The position numbers and the translations under genes were made by a program. Positions 37,349 to 46,988 of a DNA stretch of 64,000 bases are shown one piece after another (the stretch's first letter is position 1; each line of letters opens with the position of its first letter). Origin of the DNA: CAVZTA01 sp963778025 (GTDB lineage: Bacteria; Chloroflexota; Limnocylindria; Limnocylindrales; CSP1-4); contig CAVZTA010000006.1 in assembly GCA_963778025.1 (NCBI GenBank), forward strand, positions 248,001 to 312,000, in the 5' to 3' direction. Below the pieces are notes generated by a model, which was given only the letters and a program-made list of their open reading frames with translations, was not told the DNA's origin and made no database searches.

Positions 37349-39518
37349 TCAGGCCTCTCGCACGGCGCGCGTGAACAGGCCTCCGAGACCCGCTGCCAGC
37401 GGCAGGACGCCGGCCAGCAGCACGGCTGCCGAGGGCGACACCACCTGCGCGACGATGCCGCCGATCGCGCCGGCGATGGTCAGCGAGCCGAACACCGCCG
37501 CGAACCGGAAACCCACGACCCGGCCCAGAAGCTCGGGCGGCACGCGCTCCTGGAACATCGTCTGGCTGGGGATGATGTAGATCATGTTCGCGACCCCCGA
37601 CGCGAACGCGAGCCCGACCGCGAACGGCACACTCGCCGTCAGGCCCATGACGATGAGCGCGAAGCCCCACATCGTGTAGCCGACGATGACGAGCTTCCCG
37701 CGCGCCATCCGAGCCGCGACGAGTCCGAGCAGGAACCCCCCGACCAGGTTGCCGACGCCGATCCCGGTCTCGATCGCGGCGAACGCCGTCTTGCCGCGAT
37801 CGGGGTCCATCGTGATGGCGACCGCGTAGGCGTACGTGACGGCGGTGAAGATGCCGGTGCCGAACTGCCCGATCGCGCCCTGGATGGTGTTCGCCAGCAG
37901 CACCGGCTCCCGGCGCAGGAACCTCCAGCCGATCCTGAGATCGTCGAGGATCGCCGGGCTGGGCTCGCCGGCGTCCCTGCGCCTCGGCAGCGTGCGCATC
38001 GTCGTCGTCGCGATCAGCAGGCCGGAGGCGACGTACGTCGCGGCATCGAACCAGAACGCGAGTGGCAGTCCCGCCCCGAGTGCGAACACGAAGAGGCCCG
38101 CGATCGGATAGCCGATGACGTCACCCAGCGTCTCGCCGACCCACAGCGCCGAGTTGGCCGGCAGGATGTCCGACTCGCGGACCATCCGGGGCAGTGCCGT
38201 GACGCGCGCTGGCCGGAAGAACACCGAGATCGAGGTCATGAGGATGACCATCGGGTAGATCAGCGGGATCCAGATCACGGCGGCGACCGGGATGAGCACC
38301 ACGACGGCGGCGCGCAGCAGATCCGAGACGATCATCACCTGCCGCGGATCCCACCGGTCGACGTAGGTGCCGGCGATGGGCGCGAGGAACAGGTTGGGGA
38401 TGGTCGCCGCGACGAACACGAGCGCGAGCGCGAAGTACGAGCCGGTCAGACCCAGGACCAGCGCACCGATGGCGATCTGATGCACACGATCGCCGAAGAT
38501 GCTGATCAGCTGCCCGACCCACAGTGCCGAGAACGAGGGATCGATCGCCAGGCGCACGTAGGGGTGGTTCCGCGCGCGCTCGAGGACCGTCGGCCGCGGG
38601 ACGACGATGGTCGGCGGGGGCGGGACGAAGACGGCTTCGCCGGTCGAGCTCGCGGCCATCAGGCCGCCGCCACGGAACCGCGCGACCTCGTCGGCGCCTG
38701 CGAGCGGCGCGAGGGCCGGTGACCCGAGACCCGGGCCCGGCCCACCGAGGATGACGGGCCGTTCGAGGGCGGCGGCCTCGGCGAGTCCGCGCGCGAGGCC
38801 GGTCTCCGGGCGGATGCTGCGTTGCGGGGCCTGCGCGGGTCCGCGGGGCCTGCGTCGGGACGCCGATCGATCGCCCGAGCGCTTCCTCCAGCGTTCGCGG
38901 CAGACGCAGCGTGCTCGCGAGCCCGGTGAGCCGCGTGTCGGCGGCCGCCACCTCGTCTTCCTCGCGTTCCGCCTGGCTGCGCAGGATGACCGCGAAGAGG
39001 AAGAACCCGAGCCCGAACGACAACAACACGTCGCCGATGGACGCCACATTCCGGACGATCGGGATGGGGATCGGGATGATGTCGCCGAGGGGACCCGCGC
39101 GCCTGAGGAACTCCGCGTCGAGCACCGGGGGCAGCAGGACGTGGAACACCGAGCGGATGTCGTCAGCCGGGAAGCCGGCGAACTCCAGGCTCGGGACCCA
39201 GATGGGCATGTAGCCGCCGTTCGCGGTGATCGCGATGGCGTTCGCGAGGATGCCGACGAACGCGATGCCGAGACCCGGCAGCGAGCGGTTCGCCCAGAGG
39301 CCCACGAGCAGCAACCCATACGCGCCCACGAACAGCGGCACGCGAAGCTGTTCGACGATGGGCACGCCGGCGGCGAGCGCCGCCTCGGTGCCGAACCGGA
39401 CGATGACCGCCAGGAACAGCAGGGGGAGAAAGCGCAGCCGAACGTCGGCGAGGTTGCTGAGCCGGCCTCCGAGGATGAGGCCAAGGACGAGGCCGAGCGC
39501 GATGCCGACGATCAGCAT
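37349..39518 (-). CDS. DUF5317 domain fused to an MFS transporter, one frameshift
   Basis: About 720 residues. Residues 1-180 are a DUF5317-type membrane domain (LGLVLGLILGGRLSNLADVRLRFLPLL, FVGILANAIAITANGGYMPI, DIIPIPIPIVRNVASIGDVLLSFGLGFF). After a linker with a frameshift near 38840, the frame continues without a stop through ALERPVILGG and MAASSTGEAVF into a complete major-facilitator transporter of about 430 residues (LWVGQLISIFGDRVHQIAIGAL, AGTYVDRWDPRQVMIVSDLLRAAVV). Because no stop separates them, a fusion is the simplest reading. Two adjacent genes with ATG 38659 for the MFS part is the alternative. The substrate is unknown. Confidence 0.6.
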
Positions 39519-39618
39519 CGGGTCGCGCGGCTAGTGGTGGCGTTGCGGTCGTGCACCGGCGGGATCACGCGTTGACGCCTCGGTCCGCGGCGCGCCCCTC
39601 AGCGCCGCGCGAACCGTA

Positions 39619-41021
39619 TCAGCCCGGCTCGGCGCCGACCGGCTCGGCCTTCGCCTGCGTGATGCGGCTGGCCGCGGTGCTGATCAGCGGGATCGGCCGC
39701 GGCTGGACGGTGCGCCCCGGGTCGATCACGCCCTCGACCCACGAGGTCCGCACGAATGCGTCCACCACCTGCGGGTCGAACTGGATGCCCGCGAACTTGC
39801 GCAGCTCGCCGACCGCCTGCTCAGCGGTGAGCGGTGTCATCCGGTAGGGACGCTGGGCGGTCATCGCCTCGAACGCGTCCGCCACGTGCAGGATCCGGGC
39901 GAGCTTGGGGATCTCATCGCCGATGAGCCGGTCCGGGTATCCGGAACCGTTGAACCACTCGTGGTGGTGGCGGATGATCGGCAGCTCGGGCGCCAGGCGG
40001 TTGACCGGCGCGATGATCTGCGCCCCGAGCACCGGGTGCGCATTCATGATCATCCGCTCCTCGCGATTCAGCCGCTCCTGCTTGAGGAGCACCGCATCCG
40101 GCACGCCGATCTTGCCGACGTCATGGAGCAGCCCGCCCCACTCCAGAGCCTCCAGCTCGGACTCCGACAGCCGCATCTCACGCCCGATATCCCCCGCGAT
40201 GTCCTTCACGCGCTGGCTGTGCTTGCTCGTGAACGGGTCCCGCTTGTCCACGGCCTCGGCCAACGCCCCGATGGTCTGCGTGAACATCTCGCGCATTTCC
40301 ATGAACCGCTGATGAGCGATACGCGTCGTGTAGAGCGGCAGAGCGAACAGCAGGGTGGACCACCATCCGCCAGGTTCGACTGTGTACACGCGCGCCATCA
40401 ACCACGCCAGAGGCGTGAGCGCAAACAAGTTGCCAATGTACGGCACGCGCGTCGCCAATGAGGACCATGCGGAACGGCATGCTGAAGCGCAGCGCCACGC
40501 CACCCGCGGTAATTGCGGCATTTGAGACGAAGAAGACTGATGAACCGGCGACCGTGGCGGCGAAATCCTGCACGCCGACGGTCGGACCTCGTAGCGCTTC
40601 GAGCACTAACCCGCCCAGCGATCGCTGGCAATGCCAATCCCGCGTGGTTGAACAGCGTGCCGTACCACGGGACTCGGCCCCTTAGCTCCCGCATCTCGGT
40701 CGTACCTAGGGCAGCGACCAAGCCTCCTGCGAAGGGACCGCCAAGGTAAGTGGCCGCGACGATGGGAGCCATCGAGACGGAGACCACGGTTCCTCGCGGC
40801 ATTCGAACGGGCATCGCGGACGCGAACAGAGTGGCGAAGATCCAAAACGCCACGCCGAGGACAACGGAAGTCTCGGGAGGACCGTTCGGGGGCAGGCCGA
40901 TGTCGGGCCGAATGCCGAGGGGCCAGCCGTTCAGCAAGAACATCGCGACGCCCGTGACCGGCAGTGCAATCGCACTGACGATTACGAGCGTCGCGACGAA
41001 GATCGAAAGGGTTCGGGTCAC
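39619..41021 (-). CDS. HD-GYP domain cyclic-di-GMP phosphodiesterase with membrane N-terminus, two frameshifts
   Basis: About 465 residues. The N-terminal third is an integral membrane sensor-like region (GTVVSVSMAPIVAATYLGGPFAGGLVAALGT resembles MASE/ECF-type folds). The C-terminal HD-GYP domain has VDKRDPFTSKHSQRV, WGGLLHDVGKIGVPDAVLLK, HHHEWFNGSGYPDRLIGDEIP and ILHVADAFEAMTAQRPYR. All metal-binding His/Asp residues and the GYP signature are present; the usual HHExxDG is HHExxNG. Frameshifts lie near 40600 and 40460. It should hydrolyse c-di-GMP. The start is GTG 41021. Confidence 0.75.
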
Positions 41022-41097
41022 GGTCTCGTGAAACTAATAGGGACCGAGGTGAGAGTACCTGCCACTCGCCCCGATCCCTGATAGGCCGATGGTAACC

Positions 41098-41187
41098 CTA
41101 GAAACCCCGAAGGGAAGCGCCTCCTGCGATCGCTGCGGCCGCCACGGCCGAGAGGGCGAAGGCCAAGCGGCGGACTCGCTCCAGCAT
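41098..41187 (-). CDS. 29-residue small hydrophobic peptide
   Basis: ATG 41187 is preceded by GGGGGA about 6-7 nt upstream. It encodes MLERVRRLAF followed by an Ala/Gly-rich hydrophobic stretch and ends at 41098. A basic start and one short helix would suit a membrane peptide. No family is recognised, and the coding status is uncertain. Confidence 0.35.
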   Translation of the reverse strand: MLERVRRLAFALSAVAAAAIAGGASLRGF

Positions 41188-41203
41188 CGACGTTCCCCCG
41201 TGC

Positions 41204-41236
41204 CTACCAGGCCTTGTTGCCGTATTCGGGCTGCAC
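41204..41236 (-). CDS. 10-residue mini-ORF with consensus ribosome-binding site
   Basis: GTG 41236 reads VQPEYGNKAW then TAG at 41204. The sequence AAGGAGGT at 41250-41243 is a perfect Shine-Dalgarno placed 6 nt before it, stronger than at most real genes in this window. It precedes the 29-residue ORF on the same strand. It may be a leader or a signalling peptide precursor. Confidence 0.4.
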   Translation of the reverse strand: MQPEYGNKAW

Positions 41237-41288
41237 GCTCGTACCTCCTTGCGGCCCCTGATTGCACGTCCCTCCACGAGCAAACAGA

Positions 41289-41317
41289 AACCGACCAGAC
41301 TCGAAAGTCGGTCGGTT
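41289..41317 (-). terminator. Intrinsic terminator with UUCG loop
   Basis: On the minus strand, AACCGACC-GACT pairs with AGTC-(T)-GGTCGGTT around a TTCG tetraloop: a 12-bp stem with one bulged base. It is followed by the T-rich TCTGTTTG. It lies between the promoter at 41428-41457 and the mini-ORF, so it ends or attenuates a transcript of about 140 nt. A second hairpin (CCCCGCC/GGCGGGG, 41333-41362) stands just upstream of it. Confidence 0.65.
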
Positions 41318-41427
41318 GCACTACTAGCTCCACCCCGCCCTAAGTGCCCATTTCAGGCGGGGCTTCAGCGCGTTCCGAGCGTTCTTGACAGTGCCTCCTA
41401 GTACCGCAGTACCAGGGAGCGAGCCGG

Positions 41428-41457
41428 ACTATAGGAAGCGAGGACTCAACGGGTCAA
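41428..41457 (-). promoter_or_regulatory. Sigma-70-type promoter
   Basis: Minus strand TTGACC (41457-41452), 18-bp spacer, TATAGT (41433-41428). This is the clearest two-part promoter in the window. It points towards the hairpins, the mini-ORFs and the HD-GYP gene. The expected start is near 41421. Confidence 0.6.
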
Positions 41458-41495
41458 TACGGCACCCTACGTATCTACACCGGAGGGCGCGAACT

Positions 41496-44400
41496 TCACG
41501 AGAGAGAATCCAGTGAGGGGGGCTCGAGGCCCAGCTCATCCCGAAGCACCGTCGCATAGTGCGCGTATTGCTCCGCTGCTGCAGCGTGCGCTCCCGATCG
41601 CCGATAGAGGCGAAGCAAGCGGAGTTCTAGCGCGTCCGCCTCGGGGTCGAGTTCGAGCGATCGCCTCAGCGCGGAGACCGCAGGGTCGAACTCTCCACGG
41701 GCCTCGAGGATAGTCGCTGCAGCCTCGATGACACCCAGGAATGCGGAATGGAGGCTGTCGCGATAAGCCCTCGCCCACTCTTCGTATGCGAAGTCGAGCG
41801 CGAAGCGGCCACCGTAGAGGCTTAAGACCTCCTCTACGACCGCGTCCTCTCGACCGACGGCCTGCCGAATGAGATCTCTGAACCGGTGACTGGACGTCGA
41901 GACGAGAACAGGGTCAAGCCAGACCGTCTCGCCTTCGAAATATATGTAGTCCGGCGATGAGCCGGCTCGGTAGTTGGGCTCCAGCGCGCGCCGCAGGAAG
42001 TAGATGGTCTGGTTGAGGGAATTGAGTGCCGTCGAAGGGTCGTAGTCCGGCCAGAGCGCGTCCAGGATCTGATCGCGGGTCGCTGCCATACCCGGTTGGG
42101 CGACCAGAAACGCGAGCAATCCGAGGACCTTTCTTCGAATCGTCCCGGCCGCCACCTGTTGCCCATCAACGACCACTCGCAACCGACCGAGGTCCTCGAT
42201 TACGACACGCCGCGCAAGACGAGTTGCAAGCTGCTTGGCTGCACTCTGGGCAGCGGCCATCTTCCTGCCTCGGATGGTCAGGCCGGCCAACAGCGGCACA
42301 TCTGCACTGCCGCCATAGAGTTCGACGAGTCGCATACACCGAACCGAGACGGGGGCGTCCGATCGCAATCGAGAGCGGATAAGCGGCAACCACTTCTCGG
42401 GCCGCCGGGCAACCTCCTGCTGGATGACCGAGTAGGCAGGCGTCGTCAAGGGCATCTAGGCTCATGGCGATTTCTGAAGCGAGAATTGCTGACGGCAGGG
42501 ACATGTCCGGCTGCGCGACGACGTCGGACAACATCACTGGACCGTCGACAATTGCGCCGAGTAGTCGCGCGATGTTCTTTTGCAGCGGCGACGCTTGGAG
42601 AGTGCTTGTCGCAGTGAGGTTGTCGAGTGCGACCCTGACATTGGGCTCACGGAGGACGAACGCGGCCCTGCACAGCACAAGCTGCACATGGAAGAGCTCC
42701 ACTTCCATGCTGGCGGCCAGTGGCGATACCGAGAGCTGCGCCGAGTACTCTCGAACTGCCGGTTCATCACGCTCATCCAAGGCAAGCGTGAGAAGCACAA
42801 TCAACGCAAACGATCGAAATGGCGAGTCTGGTCTCAGCTCGGTCGCAAGCGACCGCGCCCAGTCGTGACTACCGAACCAAGCGCTCTGGAGCGTCGAGTC
42901 GGCGACAACCTCTGGTCGGCTCGGATTGTGAACGGCATCCAGCGCTAGCCTCATGCACGCCTCAGCCTCGGGCCATCGAGCTAGATAGCCGTACGCAAGT
43001 GATCGCGCCATCTCGACGGAGGCGGCCTCGTACCCGTTCGACGACTGCTCGATGTGAAGGAGCGCCTCATCGCACAGCAGCAGCGCCTTCGCGGGGTGTC
43101 CAAGCCATGTCTCGCATACAGCGAGGTTCAGTTCGGTGATGCCGACGAAGTGCCACTGGCCATGCTCGATCTGATACTCGCGTAGGTCGACGAGAATGGC
43201 CCGCAGCTCTGCAATGTCACCCCGCCTCGACATCTCTTGGAGAGACGCCGCCGCCTTGGCGCGGACCACCAGATAGGGATCGGTAGCCAATCCTGCCGTC
43301 TCGATCGCCAACTCCAAGGCGCGGGCCTTCGAGAACGTCGCATGGTGGATTCCGGATGCATTCAGCAAGACCGTCGCGAGGGATACGTCCGCGTTGTCGC
43401 GAGCGAGGAGGATTGATACGTCGGCCGCGCGGCGCGCGCCCTCAAAGTCACCCTGTTGGAGCCAGATCCTTGACTCAACGACGGAAACGGCGACCGACGT
43501 CTCGTCGTGCAACCCACCGAGAGCGAGGAACTGCTTGGCTGCCGAGTACTCGCCTCGGGCAAGGACTTGCTCAAGCGATTGGTTTATGAGAGGACCAATC
43601 TCATCAGCGTGGCCGGCATTCACGAGATGTTGAGCCGACAGTCGCCAGTCAGTCCCGGAGAAGGCGCGAGCGAGCTCAAGATGCAGCCGCTTTACCTTGG
43701 CTTCGCCCAGGTCGGCTTGAGCACGACCGACGAGGAAATCGCGCACGAGTGGATGGAAACGATAGTTCCCACCGGTGCGTGTCCTCCGACCAAGAAGGCC
43801 AAGGGACTCTGACTTCCTGAGGAGCTCGCCTACAGCTTTCGCGTCCGCGGGGAATACGATGCGAATGTGCTCCTCTGCGATGGATTCCAGGAGCGATGCA
43901 CGCATCAGGAATTGCTGTAGGTCCTGTGGGAGACGACCCATCACCTCCTCTGCCAGGTAGTCGTGCAGGTCGCCACGCGCGCCTGAGAGCTTGCCGACGA
44001 AGCGCTTCACCTCTGCGCGTGAGCGCTCCTCGATGGCGGTCCGAACCAGTTGGAGCGACGCGGCCCAGCCTTCGGTGCGTTCGTTGAGGTCGACCAGGAC
44101 GTCGGGTTCGAGGGGGCGTTGGTACGCCTCGCGGAACAGACGCTCGGTCTCGGATTCGTCGAAGCGGAGGTCCTCGGCGGTCAGCGTCGCGACCTCGGCG
44201 CGCGCTCGATAGCGGCCGAGCGGCAGCTCCGGGTCCGTGCGAGTCGACAGCAGGATCGACACGCCGTCGGGGATACGGTCGATCAGGCCGCGAAGGACGT
44301 CGCGCACGTCGTCGCGGTCGTCGACGGCGTGGTAGTCGTCCAGGATCAGCGTGAGCCCGCCGGCCGCGGCCGAGGACATCGCCCGCGCGAGCGACGCGAC

Positions 44401-45067
44401 GATCTGGTCGCGCGTGGGGCCATCCGGACCGAGCGAGCGCAAGCAGCTCCTCGGTCTCGATCCCGAACCGCTCGTCCAGGACGCGGCCGGCAGCGACGAT
44501 GTGGTGCAGGAAGCCCAGCCAGTCTCGGTCATCCGTGTCGAGGCGATACCAGAGCACGCGGCGCGACGTCCGGCGCGTCCAGTCGGCGAGCATCGTGGTC
44601 TTGCCGTAGCCGGCTTCTGCGACGACCAGGACGACCCGATGGCTGGACTTCGCATCGAGAAGGTCGTTCAGGCGCGACCGTGACAGCACGTCGTCGCGCA
44701 GCGGCGGACGCTGCACCTTCGATGGCTGGATCGGGTAGCCGCTCACCTGCCGGAGCACCCCCACGGGACGGACCGCCACCAACGGGACGCCACGCCCCGG
44801 GGCGGTGGTCGCGCTTGGGCGGCGCCGACCCTCGCCCCGTCCCGCTCCCCCTTCGGGCCGCGCCGCGGACGCGTCCCGCCGCGCGTCAGGCCGCGCGAAC
44901 GATACGGAGCCTTCGTCTGGGGTGTCAACGCGGCGCGCGGAGTCGTCCGGGGAACGTTGCGCCGATGCACCACCCGCGCGCGGCGACGCCGGCGCAGGCC
45001 GGTCCGCGAGGGCGACGCGGGGCGGTGCGGGGTGGTCGGGCATGGTGCGGATGGTGCCAAGCGGCAC
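41496..45067 (-). CDS. MalT-like ATPase/TPR regulator with C-terminal SARP (BTAD) DNA-binding module, two frameshifts
   Basis: About 1190 residues. The first 115 are disordered and Arg/Pro-rich. A STAND-type ATPase follows: QRPPLRDDVLSRSRL, Walker A VAEAGYGKTTMLADW, Walker B LTLILDDYHAVDD and RTEGWAASLQL, as in MalT. A long TPR-like helical region spans roughly 43900-42500. The last 300 residues carry a winged-helix trans_reg_C segment (LGRLRVVVDGQQVAAGTIRRKVLGLLAFL) and a BTAD domain ending ELGLEPPSLDSLS. Frameshifts occur near 44430 and 42445. The start is uncertain: GTG 45067, ATG 45043, or a GTG just before the QRPPLR motif. The DNA-binding part is C-terminal, whereas SARPs carry it at the N-terminus. 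The inducer and targets are unknown. Confidence 0.7.
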
Positions 45068-45092
45068 TCATCCGCCGATTAGCTGCGGGCCC

Positions 45093-45296
45093 TCAGCCCT
45101 CGTACTCGAAGCCGATCTTGAGCTCGACCTGGTACTCCACGATCTCGCCGTCCTCGATCCGCGCGCTCGACTTCACCACCTCGATCGTCCGGATGTTGCG
45201 GACCGTCTTGGATGCCGTCGCGACCGCCTGCCGCGCGGCGTCGCTCCACGATCGGGGGCTCGTCCCGACCATCTCGCGGATGATGATCACGCCCAT
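45093..45296 (-). CDS. Dodecin family protein
   Basis: 67 residues, the normal length for dodecin. The pattern is GTSPRSWSDAARQAVATASKTVRNIRTIEVVKSSARIEDGEIVEYQVELKIGFEYEG, with the W of the flavin stack (SWSDAA) and the beta-strand end. Dodecins assemble into 12-mers that bind flavins or other small ligands. The start is ATG 45296; the inverted repeat CGACGT-GATG-ACGTCG at 45393-45408 lies upstream. The upstream zinc-ribbon gene ends at a terminator. Confidence 0.8.
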   Translation of the reverse strand: MGVIIIREMVGTSPRSWSDAARQAVATASKTVRNIRTIEVVKSSARIEDGEIVEYQVELKIGFEYEG

Positions 45297-45366
45297 GAGC
45301 CGCCCTCCGATTTCGGTCGGGGAGCCGCCCCGAGTCGTCGCCGGAGCATACGGTCGCCGCGAATCG

Positions 45367-45388
45367 AAAAGCCGGCCCAACGGCCGGC
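45367..45388 (-). terminator. Intrinsic terminator of the zinc-ribbon gene
   Basis: Minus strand GCCGGCC-GTTG-GGCCGGC followed by TTTTCG: a perfect 7-bp GC stem with a four-base loop and a T run. It lies 79 bp after the zinc-ribbon stop. Confidence 0.65.
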
Positions 45389-45466
45389 CGATCGACGTGA
45401 TGACGTCGACCCGGCGGACCCCACCTCCCGCCGGGCTGACGCCTCCTCTCCGCTCCGACCGTCCTC

Positions 45467-45838
45467 CTAGGCCGGGGTCGCGACGCCGACGAGGCCCGCT
45501 CGGACCTTGTCGAAGCAGCCGCTGCAATAGACCGGTCGATCGTTCCGCGGGGCGAATGGGACCATCGCCTGGCCGCCGCACGACGCGCAGACCGCGGCGT
45601 GGTATTCGCGCGGCCCACCCACCGTCCGGGCGCGCTTGGCAGCGGCTCGGCACGACGGGCAGCGCTGGGGATCGTTCACGAGCCCCTTGCTGGAGAAGAA
45701 GGTCTGTTCCCCCGACGAAAAGATGAACGACTCACCGCAATCCCGGCAGGTGAGCGTACGGTCCTGGAACACCCTCTCCGGATCCTCCTGATGGCGCTGG
45801 GCGCGCAGGCGCTTGGGCGCGTGGGCCTGGGCGGTCAC
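45467..45838 (-). CDS. Two-module zinc-ribbon protein
   Basis: 123 residues from GTG 45838. The first half has LTCRDCGESFIFSSGEQTFFSSKGLVNDPQRCPSCRAA, the CxxC...CxxC zinc ribbon of the PF13451 type (with the typical F-sxxEQ-ffxxKGlxxxP spacing). The second half has AAVCASCGGQAMVPFAPRNDRPVYCSGCFDKVR, a second CxxC...CxxC ribbon common in bacterial proteins of unknown function. The combination recurs in many high-GC and CPR genomes. No function is known; nucleic acid or protein binding is likely. An upstream GTG/ATG up to 45943 would add an unconserved basic stretch. Confidence 0.7.
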   Translation of the reverse strand: MTAQAHAPKRLRAQRHQEDPERVFQDRTLTCRDCGESFIFSSGEQTFFSSKGLVNDPQRCPSCRAAAKRARTVGGPREYHAAVCASCGGQAMVPFAPRNDRPVYCSGCFDKVRAGLVGVATPA

Positions 45839-46003
45839 GGTCGCGCCGTATCTCGGATACGCATCAGGAGGGACTGCGCATCCGCGACGACGCCGGGACT
45901 CTGTGCGAGACGATACGCATGCCGTCAATAGGCCGCGCGGCATGGCACGCGTGCGTCACGCGAGCGCGCGGAACCGACGTCTGAACGGTCACGTCTCGGC
46001 GCC

Positions 46004-46921
46004 ATGTCAACTTCCCGACGCCTCCTGCCCCTCGCGGCCGTCGCTCTCGTGGCGGCGGCCTGCAGCTCGACTGGCGCCTCGCCCTCGAGCTCCGCGAACC
46101 CGTCGGGTTCGCCTGTCACGCCTCCCTCGGGCTCGCCCGCGGCATCACCGACCATCGCCGGGCTCGACCATCCCACCGGCAAGAGCGACGTCATCCTCCG
46201 CTACGAGGAGGGTGGCGGGTTCGTCATGCCGGCCTTCCTCGCCAGCCGGACGCCGATCTTCACCCTCTACGGCGACGGCACGATCGTGTTCCAGCAATAC
46301 ACCGAAGAGGCGCCGCCGACCTTCGCCAACGGCGCGATGGGCAGCTTCCCGCTCCGCATCGCGAAGCTCAGCGAGGAGCAGATGCAGGAGGTCCTGACGT
46401 TCGCCCTCACCGATGGTGGGCTCGCGATCGCCCGCCCCAAGTACGACAACCAGATGGTCGCCGACGCGGGGACGGCGTTCTTCAGGATCGACGCTGGGGG
46501 CGTCGACAAGACCGTCGAGGTGTATGCCCTCGGGATGGACGTCGACCCGAACCAGCCCGACGCGCTCGCGCGGAAGGCGTTCGCCAAGCTCGCCGATCGG
46601 CTCCGCGATTTCGATCAGAAGGGCACGATCTCGACCGACGTGTATGTCCCCACGAGCTTCCGAGGCACCCTCATCGAGGGCGGCATGGGCGGAGCGGCCG
46701 TGGCCTGGCCATGGAAGGACCTCAAGGTCACCGATTTCGTCGCGCCGCCCGCCGATCAGGGCGGCTTCCCGAAGCACACCCTGACCCCCGATCAGGTCAC
46801 CGCGCTCGGCATCAAGGCCGAGGACGCCGCCGGGGGACTCCAGGGCATCAATGTCCAGGGTCCGGACGGCAAGCTGTACTCCCTCGCGATCCGCCCGCTG
46901 CTCCCCGACGAGCAGAGCTGA
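46004..46921 (+). CDS. Secreted lipoprotein of unknown function
   Basis: 305 residues, intact. A lipoprotein signal peptide ends with the lipobox VAAAC (Cys at about residue 20), followed by a Ser/Pro linker to about residue 48, then a globular domain (SDVILRYEEGGGFV, FTLYGDGTIVFQQY, KAFAKLADRLRDFD). The domain has alternating beta-strands but I do not recognise its family. It should be anchored to the outer leaflet of the membrane. It is convergent with dnaB and shares a terminator with it. Confidence 0.7.
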   Translation: MSTSRRLLPLAAVALVAAACSSTGASPSSSANPSGSPVTPPSGSPAASPTIAGLDHPTGKSDVILRYEEGGGFVMPAFLASRTPIFTLYGDGTIVFQQYTEEAPPTFANGAMGSFPLRIAKLSEEQMQEVLTFALTDGGLAIARPKYDNQMVADAGTAFFRIDAGGVDKTVEVYALGMDVDPNQPDALARKAFAKLADRLRDFDQKGTISTDVYVPTSFRGTLIEGGMGGAAVAWPWKDLKVTDFVAPPADQGGFPKHTLTPDQVTALGIKAEDAAGGLQGINVQGPDGKLYSLAIRPLLPDEQS

Positions 46922-46940
46922 TCGCCCGTCGCGCGCTCCG

Positions 46941-46976
46941 AGCCGGTCGGTTCCTCCGGGAGCCGGCCGGCTTTCT
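46941..46976. terminator. Terminator between convergent genes
   Basis: AGCCGGTCGG pairs with CCGGCCGGCT (10 bp, one G-U pair) around a loop of about 11 nt, followed by TTCTT on the plus strand. It lies 20 bp after the lipoprotein stop and 13 bp before the dnaB stop. On the minus strand the T tract is missing, so it acts mainly for the plus strand. Confidence 0.6.
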
Positions 46977-46988
46977 TCGTGTCGGGAT

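Noticed and set aside
41280..41420. c-di-GMP (GEMM) riboswitch upstream of the HD-GYP gene
   Set aside because: The conserved CGCAAAGG/GCAAACC core and tetraloop-receptor pattern of GEMM are not visible.
45393..45408. Inverted repeat CGACGT-GATG-ACGTCG near dodecin as an operator
   Set aside because: It is short, and CGACGT is common in GC-rich coding-like DNA. It is mentioned with the dodecin gene but not claimed as a site.
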